NCBI GenBank assembly: GCA_036504855.1
Contig: DASXUL010000086.1
Span: 1-31,152 of the forward strand
From: DASXUL01 sp036504855
GTDB lineage: Bacteria > Armatimonadota > DTGP01 > JAKQQT01
DNA length: 31,152 bases
Direction: 5' to 3'
Shown: one piece after another, positions 1 through 5,867 of the stretch
Layout: each line of letters starts with the position of its first letter
Position numbering within the stretch: position 1 is the stretch's first letter
Program-made: the position numbers and the translations under genes
The notes under the pieces: model-generated
Told to the model about the DNA's origin: nothing
What the model saw: only the letters and a program-made list of their open reading frames with translations
The model's database searches: none

Positions 1-78
1 GATCTCCTTGCGATTGCGCGTCTCCGCGAAGAAGAGCGCCGTTGCCCTCGCTTCCTTCAGCTTCCTTTGCTCCGCCAT
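1..78 (-). CDS. 5' end of an unidentified gene, cut by the window edge
   Basis: An ATG at 76-78 on the minus strand opens a frame that stays open for 26 codons to the window edge. It is preceded by a purine-rich AGAGGGG about seven bases upstream, a plausible ribosome binding site. The visible peptide begins MAEQRKLKEARATALF and is charged and helical-looking; I do not recognise it. It lies downstream of lnt on the same strand, separated by 186 bp in which I see no clear hairpin or promoter. The open frame is too short to prove coding, so the call rests mainly on the start and Shine-Dalgarno context. Confidence 0.35.
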   Translation of the reverse strand, partial: MAEQRKLKEARATALFFAETRNRKEI

Positions 79-264
79 TTGCCGTCCCCTCTCCCCGTGG
101 GAGCTCAGCCCCACTGAATACCACTTCCTGCTACAATTCTATCTCTTCAGAGCGGGAATGGGTCATGGAGACGGCATGGGAGGCGTGTTAAAACATGTCA
201 GAAGGGATTTCCGTTCAGGAGAGTCTGATTGCAGAGCGTGAAGGGGCGGGGTACAAAGTGGTAT

Positions 265-1791
265 CTACGAGGCTGATTCTACCACGGGAGCCGGCCGAAA
301 GGCCACGGCCCCTATCAGCAAACCCACGCAGAGGAACAGAAACCAGTCGCCGTATCGCACGAACGGCGTGGTTCCCGAGCGGAGCGTAACGCGCCCCGCG
401 AGAACGCCGGGACGGTTCAGGGGCAGGCGCCCCGTCCAGCGGCCGTCCGGCCCAACGAACCCGCTGATGCCGGTGTGGCCGCATCGCGCCACCCAGCGAC
501 CGGTTTCAACCGCCCGCAGCGGGGCCGCTGCGGCGTGTTGTTCCGCCATGCCAGTGCGTCCGAACCAGCCGTCGTTGGTGATCACGGCAATGAGGTTCGC
601 TCCAGCCAGCGCGAAGGCGCGGGACGCCTCCGAAGAGGCGGATTCGAAACAGATCGGCACGCCGAGCGCCATCGGACCGTCGCGGAGGACCGTCCATTCG
701 GAGCCGGGGACCTCATCGCGCTCCACCACTCCGAACGAGTTCAGCAGCGGCAGAACGCGCCGCAGCGGAACCCACTCGCCGAACGGCACGAGGCGGCGCT
801 TCTGATACTGGCCGGCGATGCGACCATCCGGCAGCGCGAGAACGGCCACGTTCATCGGGGCGCCGTCGGGGGCGAAGACAATGCTCCCCGTGAGGATGGG
901 GGCGCCGGCCGCGCGCGCCGCAGCCGCTACGGCGCGGCGGATGCGCGGCTCCGAAACCGAGCCGGGAAGCGTGGACTCAGACCACACGATCAGATCCGTC
1001 TTGCCGCCCTCGCGAGCGCATCGGACCGTGTCGGCGGAGAGCCGGCGGAACTCCTCTTCGCGCCCCGGCGCCTCCCACGGCACGTTGGTGTTTCCCTGGG
1101 CCACGACGACCCGGAGACCCGGCGAGAGCGCATCGGTGCGGCGGGGCGTTTCGGCCCGCCAGGCGCCCCAGGTAATGGCCGCCAGAAGGGCCAAGGCGGC
1201 CGGCATGGCCGTTCCCATGAAGGCGCCCCGCCGGGTCAGCGCCAGGAAAACCGCCGTGGCGATCAGCGCAGCCGCATAGCTGACCGCCATCCACCCGCCC
1301 AGGCTGGCGAGTTGGAGGACGGCTATGTTGCCGGAGAGCGCGTTTGCCAGCATTCCGAAGGGGAAACCGAAGGCGCCCGCTCCGCGCAGCCATTCCCCTA
1401 GAACCCAGGCGGCCGGCGCGCCGAGGAGGATGGAGGCCGGACGTCCGCCGCGCAGGATGGCGGCCAGGGCCAGCCCAACCGGAATGAAGAAGAGCGCCTC
1501 AATGGCCGAGAAGAGCGCCCACGGCAGGAGGCGCATCCACAGCACGTTTCCGCCGAACGAAGTGGTGAACCAGCCAACGCCGCCCATCGCGATGAGCCCC
1601 GCAAGCCACGCGCGGCCCGCCGCCTGGCGCGGGGAGGCGCCGTCCAGCGCCCAGAGCAGGGGCGCGAGACAGACCCAGGCGAGCGCGGAGAGACCGAACG
1701 GCGGGAAGCAGGCGGCCAGAAGCGCGCCGGAGAGCAGGGCCGCCGCTATGCGCGGCGCGCGTGGCGGGAGGGCGGGGCGGGGGTCTATCAT
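265..1791 (-). CDS. lnt: Apolipoprotein N-acyltransferase
   Basis: Lnt transfers the third acyl chain from phospholipid to the N-terminal cysteine of lipoproteins in the inner membrane. From the ATG at 1791 (MIDPRPALPP) the protein is 508 aa, close to the 512 aa of the E. coli enzyme. Residues 12-210 are a series of hydrophobic segments, residues about 225-475 are a nitrilase-type domain, and a final membrane segment lies near 483-500. The catalytic triad is visible: Glu272 in WSESTLPG, Lys331 in YQKRRLVPFGE and Cys381 in GVPICFES, matching E267/K335/C387 of E. coli. The frame stays open upstream of 1791, but that stretch is antisense to the lipoprotein gene and lacks Lnt similarity, so I start at 1791. 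The gene is divergent from a lipoprotein gene, a possible substrate, with 33 bp between the starts. Confidence 0.94.
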   Translation of the reverse strand: MIDPRPALPPRAPRIAAALLSGALLAACFPPFGLSALAWVCLAPLLWALDGASPRQAAGRAWLAGLIAMGGVGWFTTSFGGNVLWMRLLPWALFSAIEALFFIPVGLALAAILRGGRPASILLGAPAAWVLGEWLRGAGAFGFPFGMLANALSGNIAVLQLASLGGWMAVSYAAALIATAVFLALTRRGAFMGTAMPAALALLAAITWGAWRAETPRRTDALSPGLRVVVAQGNTNVPWEAPGREEEFRRLSADTVRCAREGGKTDLIVWSESTLPGSVSEPRIRRAVAAAARAAGAPILTGSIVFAPDGAPMNVAVLALPDGRIAGQYQKRRLVPFGEWVPLRRVLPLLNSFGVVERDEVPGSEWTVLRDGPMALGVPICFESASSEASRAFALAGANLIAVITNDGWFGRTGMAEQHAAAAPLRAVETGRWVARCGHTGISGFVGPDGRWTGRLPLNRPGVLAGRVTLRSGTTPFVRYGDWFLFLCVGLLIGAVAFRPAPVVESAS

Positions 1792-1824
1792 CCGAGAGAC
1801 GCTGGACTCAGCGGAAGGGGCGCC

Positions 1825-2508
1825 ATGAAAAGGTATTTGCATCTCATCCCAATCGCTCTGGCCCTTGCGGGCTGCGCGAAAACGCCGCCGGGCGCCGTCA
1901 CCGGTCCACAAACGCTCGTTACCTTCGAAGTGCAGGTGCAGGGCAGCGTGAACCCGGCGGAGTACTACTACATCGTGCTGGATACAAACAACGACGCTTC
2001 GGACGGTCCGCGTCCCGTCGTTGCGCGGCCCTGGGGCAACGGCTATGCCGCCGGCTCGTACACCCACTACATTCTGTATCACGCGGGGACCTTCGGCGTC
2101 TACCAGAGCTCCGACAATCCAGACCACCAGATGAACGTGTACCTTGGCCGCCCGCTGCAGGCCGGAGTTGAATCGCGCAACAACGCCAGCGACACGCTGG
2201 TGGTGCAACTGGACGCCGCGCAGGTGGCGAACGTGAACCCGGCGGTGCGCGCCCTGGACGTGAACATCATTGCCACCGACCGCGTCCCGCTGGACCCCCA
2301 GGAGATCACAACCAAGACCGTGGATGGCCTCGGCCTTTCCGGCGCCGACTTCGTGACGATTCCGCTGACCTACACCCAGGTGTACCAGGACGGCGTGAAC
2401 CCGGACCCCGGCCACCCGGAGACCCTGGAGGCCGGCATCGTGCCCGGGCTGGCCGAACACCCGGAACTGGACCTCATCAACTGGCGCACCACAGTGCAAA
2501 GGGGATGA
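1825..2508 (+). CDS. Predicted lipoprotein of unknown function
   Basis: The 227-aa product begins with a lipoprotein signal peptide: Lys/Arg at positions 2-3, a hydrophobic core, and the lipobox LAGC with Cys17 as the lipidated residue. Residue +2 is Ala, so by the E. coli rule it would go to the outer membrane. A good ribosome site (GGAAGGGG) precedes the ATG. The mature part is a soluble beta-rich domain with many aromatic residues, for example YYYIVLDTNNDASDG near residues 50-65, resembling the start of a secreted sandwich-type domain. I do not recognise a named family. It is divergently paired with lnt, which would complete its acylation. A TATCAT hexamer at 1786-1791 could serve as its -10 element. 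Confidence 0.85.
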   Translation: MKRYLHLIPIALALAGCAKTPPGAVTGPQTLVTFEVQVQGSVNPAEYYYIVLDTNNDASDGPRPVVARPWGNGYAAGSYTHYILYHAGTFGVYQSSDNPDHQMNVYLGRPLQAGVESRNNASDTLVVQLDAAQVANVNPAVRALDVNIIATDRVPLDPQEITTKTVDGLGLSGADFVTIPLTYTQVYQDGVNPDPGHPETLEAGIVPGLAEHPELDLINWRTTVQRG

Positions 2509-2585
2509 CGTGGCGAGTCATCGAAGTCATCGGCTGTCGGTTGTCAGTCGAACCGGGCTGACGGCCCATCGTTGACGGCTATCGC

Positions 2586-3107
2586 CTATCGCATCAGGCC
2601 CAGCGCCAGGCCGAGGATCAGGCAGCCAATCGTCACGCCCATGACAACCGCGCCGCTCCACCCCAGGGGATTCTCGGCGTGGCCGAAGAAGGCCAGCAAC
2701 CCCGCCACGGCGAAGAGAGGAAACGCCGCCCACAGGACGCCGGCGACGCAAAGGCCAAGCGCCACGACCAGACAGGCGCCGGTCCAGACGAGGTAAGATC
2801 CCGCGCTGCGAGCGTCGGATTTCCAGCGCGGCAGGTCGGTGGCCATGGAATGGCCGCAGTATCCGCACGAGGGCGCTCCGGCGGGCACGGGCACGCGGCA
2901 GTTTGGGCACGGCACGGCGTCCACGGCGTTAGCGGGGAGCGGCGGCTCCTTTCGTAGCGCGGCCAACCCCGTGCGCGGAGGCGGCGGCTCCAGTAGCTTT
3001 GCCCGCGTCTCCTCCTGGTCCGCCCCGCAGAGCGCGCACACCGGCCCGGCATCCCGCATCGGCTTGTGGCACGCCAGACAGAACCGGATCATCGTATGAT
3101 CGGTCAC
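2586..3107 (-). CDS. Double zinc-ribbon membrane protein
   Basis: This 173-aa protein has two N-terminal zinc ribbons followed by a membrane anchor. The first ribbon uses Cys10/Cys13 and Cys24/Cys27; the second uses Cys67/Cys70 and Cys81/Cys84. They are joined by a proline-rich linker. Residues about 103-172 contain two or three hydrophobic segments. I chose the GTG at 3107 because a near-perfect AAGGAGG lies six bases upstream (within 3111-3120); an ATG 15 bases further in (3092) would sit too far from it. Zinc-ribbon/membrane proteins of this layout are common and mostly uncharacterised, so no specific role is assigned. It follows the receiver-like gene on the same strand after 96 bp and converges with the lipoprotein gene. 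Confidence 0.82.
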   Translation of the reverse strand: MTDHTMIRFCLACHKPMRDAGPVCALCGADQEETRAKLLEPPPPRTGLAALRKEPPLPANAVDAVPCPNCRVPVPAGAPSCGYCGHSMATDLPRWKSDARSAGSYLVWTGACLVVALGLCVAGVLWAAFPLFAVAGLLAFFGHAENPLGWSGAVVMGVTIGCLILGLALGLMR

Positions 3108-3203
3108 GGCCCACCTCCTTCCCGTTTCGAGAAGAGTAGACGGCGGCACATGCCTTTCCAGTTCACCTGACGTTCGCGCAATTGACCTACGTCGCCTCCG
3201 GGC

Positions 3204-3575
3204 TCACCAGTTGCGACAACCCAACATGGACTCCACGGTAAGCAGAATCTGCCAGGGCCCGCAAGAGAGTAAAACGCACGCATCGAATGCCCGGCTTGGA
3301 ATCATCAGGTCGCCATCGGGGCCGATCACAGTCAGGAAGACCACTTTGGTCGCGCCCGCACCCGGCATTTCCCTTAGCGCGTCGAATAACTCCACGCCGT
3401 AGCCGTCGGATAGGAAATCGCCGATCACGAGGACATCCGGCAGCGACGCTCGAAGAAGCTCCAGCGCCTGCATCTTGCTGGGGACAACCGTAACGCTGTG
3501 TCCCCGTGTTTCCAGTTTCCTGGCGGTTCGCTCAGGGACATCGGTATGGCGGTTAGCCATCACAATAGTGGCCAT
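3204..3575 (-). CDS. Degenerate receiver-domain (pseudo-response-regulator) protein
   Basis: The 123-aa protein has the alternating beta-alpha pattern and length of a stand-alone receiver domain. A strand-end aspartate, Asp53 in DVLVIGDF, sits where the phosphoacceptor belongs, followed by the SDGYG turn and KVVFLT, the usual Ser/Thr strand. The N-terminal acidic pair is absent (ATIVMANRHTD instead), and the conserved Lys-Pro near the end is replaced by SCGP. Without the acidic pair, Mg-dependent phosphorylation is doubtful. I start at the ATG at 3575, which has an upstream GGGGAAGAG; the frame extends further but runs into the 32-bp repeat. Before the cassette inserted, this gene would have lain about 70 bp downstream of the lptD-like stop codon. 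Confidence 0.78.
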   Translation of the reverse strand: MATIVMANRHTDVPERTARKLETRGHSVTVVPSKMQALELLRASLPDVLVIGDFLSDGYGVELFDALREMPGAGATKVVFLTVIGPDGDLMIPSRAFDACVLLSCGPWQILLTVESMLGCRNW

Positions 3576-3646
3576 GGTTAGTTGCTCTTCCCCGTCTCTT
3601 GGTGAGGCTTGGCGACCGGCGGAGATCGCGCTCAACACGGGCAGCA

Positions 3647-3678
3647 TCAGAACCCGCGGTCCTGGCCGGTGACGCCGC
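3647..3678. repeat. Left copy of 32-bp direct repeat flanking the TcmP/DUF5131 cassette
   Basis: These 32 bases are identical to 5836-5867; identity stops abruptly on both sides. The right copy is the exact 3' end of the lptD-like gene, from the last base of its stop codon through its last nine codons. This left copy therefore looks like a displaced gene end or a duplicated attachment site. It sits 71 bp upstream of the receiver-like gene start and 52 bp past the tcmP stop codon. Confidence 0.96.
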
Positions 3679-3730
3679 GGAACAGTCACGGAATAGCTTT
3701 GGCCAGGGACACAGTGAGCGCTGCCCGTTC

Positions 3731-4894
3731 CTATCTCGCTTGGGGAATATACTCAATTGTGTGTCCGGCACCCCGCGAGGGCCCCTTCTGGCGCGTGGTC
3801 ATCCCCAGTATGCGTATGTGCGTAGCGCTGCACTCAGACTGAAGCCACTCCTTGACGTCAGACTCCCATACCAACGGATTCTGAGTGACGGACTGCTCCA
3901 AAGCATCATACGAAAGCACACCGCGGCTCTTTACCTCCCCAAGCAACTGCTGACGCGCAAGCGCGAGATACCGATTACGGCGATCAAGACAATGCCCGCC
4001 ATCACCGAATTCCTCCGCGCCAAACAGCTCCTCGGACTCCTCTCGCTTGTTGCGCCTTGTCTGCTGAGCCATCGCCCGGGCGCTGATCTGTGCCTTGAAG
4101 GCCGTCTTCTCGGCTCCCTTGAAGGTCCGAAGCCCTTCGACGTGACGCGTCGCGTAAACGAGATGGTAGCCTGTACGGTTGTCCGTTGGGTGGAGGATTG
4201 GCGTGGAGACCACCCAGGGAAACCGGCCCACGGTCTTGACACGGTCACAGTACGTTCGAACTATTGCGTCCTCGCGATCCAATCCCGAAAGCCCACGCCA
4301 CTGATCCCGAAAGTCCGAAGACCCAAAGAGATCCTCAAAGCTAGGCGCCACTCTATCAGGCCCCTTGTCAACGAAGCGGCTAATGTAAGGCGTCTGGAAG
4401 TTAATCAGTACTTCACCGGGCGAATGCTGTAAGATCGGTTCCACCGTACGCATTCCGAACCTTGTCCATCCCTTGGGGTCGATGAAGAAGAACCCGAAAG
4501 AACCCGAGACGTGCTTGATGATGTCGGGTATGTGCCGCTCGAACCTGCCGTGGATGACAGTCGCCTCTACACCATCTAGCGCGGCTACGGTCTTGCGTAG
4601 CAGTTCGCTCGCTGCTCTGTTCTTCTCAACGAAGATACAGCGAATGCGTGGGCGAACACGGCCGCGCTCCCCGATCGCCGTTTGCGCCCCAGTCAACTCT
4701 GCGATAGCGATCATCGGAGACGTATCAGAGAGATCGTCCGCCTGGGCGTTCCAGGGCCCGGCGAAGCCGTCGACATACGTAATGGCCCGACCGGACCAGC
4801 CGACCTTGTAGGTCAATCTCTGGAGATAGTGCCGGAGGATGCTGTGCTTGGCGTATGCCTGTTCTCGGCCGATGTAGTGATCTGGGTTAAGCAT
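3731..4894 (-). CDS. tcmP: Three-Cys-motif partner protein TcmP
   Basis: The 387-aa protein matches the pattern I know for the TcmP family, which is encoded next to Gp37/Gp68 (DUF5131) three-Cys-motif proteins. Its N-terminal half looks like a Rossmann methyltransferase: YVDGFAGPW at residues 40-48 as the glycine-rich motif, acidic Glu90 ending the next strand (IFVEKN), and FFFIDPKGW near 136-143 as the catalytic-motif equivalent. The C-terminal third is charged and probably helical. SAM binding is inferred from these motifs; no reaction is established. The ATG at 4894 has GGAG upstream and lies 82 nt inside the DUF5131 gene, so the two are probably translationally coupled. Both lie inside the repeat-flanked cassette. 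Confidence 0.9.
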   Translation of the reverse strand: MLNPDHYIGREQAYAKHSILRHYLQRLTYKVGWSGRAITYVDGFAGPWNAQADDLSDTSPMIAIAELTGAQTAIGERGRVRPRIRCIFVEKNRAASELLRKTVAALDGVEATVIHGRFERHIPDIIKHVSGSFGFFFIDPKGWTRFGMRTVEPILQHSPGEVLINFQTPYISRFVDKGPDRVAPSFEDLFGSSDFRDQWRGLSGLDREDAIVRTYCDRVKTVGRFPWVVSTPILHPTDNRTGYHLVYATRHVEGLRTFKGAEKTAFKAQISARAMAQQTRRNKREESEELFGAEEFGDGGHCLDRRNRYLALARQQLLGEVKSRGVLSYDALEQSVTQNPLVWESDVKEWLQSECSATHIRILGMTTRQKGPSRGAGHTIEYIPQAR

Positions 4895-5703
4895 GGAAAT
4901 GTCTCCATGCGGCAGCGGGCCACGTTGAGAGCGGCGGTCCGTTGGCGTCGCACCAGTTGCGATGGCGCCTCGCTTGGCGGGCGATATGGCGTTTCGTCGT
5001 GAGTGACGTCGTCAAGCATCCGGCCATGCTGGCGTTTGTTTACCCCACCCCACTGCTTGAAGAAAAACGGCACGCTGGCGGCAGCACACTGGTTTCGTAT
5101 GCTCTTGACCCACTCGGGATGCATTGGACGGGCGCCGCGTCCGCTTTCGCCGCCGACAATGACCCAGTGAATCCCCTTCAGGTCCAGTTCGCCCAGGTCC
5201 TCCAACAGCGGTTCAATCGACAGAAAGCGGACTGAGGCGGGCGAATTGCGCAACGCGTCCACTCTGGGCAGGCCGTGCCGTCGGTCCTCCACGCTGACGC
5301 CCCACCAGATGTGGCGGGCTGCAGCCGCGTCCCGGAGGGGGCATTCCAACATCGCCGCCAAGCGGCCTGCGCGCTTGGTGAGCACCTGGTAGGTGTGCCA
5401 GTCAGCGGACAACATCACCTGCGCAACCTGGCGAACGTAGTGGTCGGGGACGTCCTCGTGGAACAGATCGCTCATCGAGTTCACGAAGATTGCACGAGGC
5501 GTCGCCCAACCCAACGGCTCCAGGAGCTTTTCCGGAACAAGACGCAGGTCGAATCCCTGCTCATAGGGATGCCCCTTGACGCCACGGAACCTCTCGGCGA
5601 ATGTCTCGGCGTAGCAATGCGCGCATCCGGGGCTTATCTTCGTGCATCCCCGCACGGGGTTCCACGTCGCGTCCGTCCATTCGATCTTAGAGTGGTCACT
5701 CAC
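4813..5703 (-). CDS. DUF5131 / phage Gp37-Gp68 family three-Cys-motif protein
   Basis: The N-terminus carries the family signature: KIEWTDATWNPVRGC followed by a CX6CX2C motif with Cys20, Cys27 and Cys30, a likely metal or Fe-S ligand set reminiscent of radical-SAM clusters, though not the canonical spacing. Further family blocks are FVNSMSDLFHEDVP, VLTKRAGRL, WWGVSVED, FLSIEPLLEDLG, WVIVGGESGRGARPM and FFFKQWGG. Start is GTG at 5703, with AAAGG upstream. Family members usually end soon after the GRxLD..T.DE.P block (here near residues 227-240); this one runs on for roughly 50 low-complexity residues overlapping tcmP, perhaps after loss of the original stop. Function is unknown; the pair recurs in phages and mobile regions. 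Confidence 0.92.
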   Translation of the reverse strand: MSDHSKIEWTDATWNPVRGCTKISPGCAHCYAETFAERFRGVKGHPYEQGFDLRLVPEKLLEPLGWATPRAIFVNSMSDLFHEDVPDHYVRQVAQVMLSADWHTYQVLTKRAGRLAAMLECPLRDAAAARHIWWGVSVEDRRHGLPRVDALRNSPASVRFLSIEPLLEDLGELDLKGIHWVIVGGESGRGARPMHPEWVKSIRNQCAAASVPFFFKQWGGVNKRQHGRMLDDVTHDETPYRPPSEAPSQLVRRQRTAALNVARCRMETFPCLTQITTSAENRHTPSTASSGTISRD

Positions 5704-5835
5704 AACTTTCCGCCTTTAGAACACCCGTTCCCACCTACCCAGAACATAGCACGGCCGTCACCCCTACGGCGATGCGTTACATAGCTTCAGCGTGACCCCC
5801 TGCCGACGGGATGTATGGCCGCCACCTGCTTCGGC

Positions 5836-5867
5836 TCAGAACCCGCGGTCCTGGCCGGTGACGCCGC
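5836..5867. repeat. Right copy of 32-bp direct repeat, coinciding with the 3' end of the lptD-like gene
   Basis: This copy is exactly identical to 3647-3678. On the minus strand it encodes the last nine residues (GVTGQDRGF) and the stop codon of the lptD-like protein, and identity ends at the stop codon itself. If an attachment site on the element supplied this end of the gene, the copy at 3647 is the original host end. Confidence 0.96.

Larger units (their letters stand above)
3647..5867. mobile_element. Putative minimal mobile cassette (tcmP + DUF5131) inserted at the 3' end of the lptD-like gene
   Basis: A two-gene segment is bounded by exact 32-bp direct repeats 2189 bp apart. The repeat coincides with the terminal codons and stop of the lptD-like gene, the arrangement produced when site-specific elements integrate into the 3' end of a gene and leave it intact. 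The interior contains only the DUF5131 gene, tcmP, about 130 bp of upstream sequence and 52 bp downstream. By eye it is less GC-rich and less codon-biased than its neighbours. No integrase, transposase or convincing terminal inverted repeat is present, so mobilisation in trans or loss of a recombinase must be assumed. The repeat is observed; mobility is inference. Confidence 0.55.

Noticed and set aside
1792..2499. Upstream extension of the lnt frame
   Set aside because: It lies antisense to a lipoprotein gene that has a clear signal peptide and ribosome site. Lnt of normal length starts at 1791.
3576..3689. Upstream extension of the receiver-like gene through the 32-bp repeat
   Set aside because: The receiver fold begins at the ATG at 3575 with a ribosome site; the extension is not similar to anything and spans the cassette boundary.
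3685..5796. Imperfect inverted ends of the cassette (GTCACG....AGCT at 3685 and its inverted partner near 5783-5796)
   Set aside because: Only about 12 of 17 bases match and the distances to the repeats differ (6 and 39 bp), so chance is a good explanation.
5704..5835. Promoter for the cassette genes
   Set aside because: A TATGTT hexamer is present upstream of the DUF5131 gene, but no -35 at acceptable spacing could be identified.
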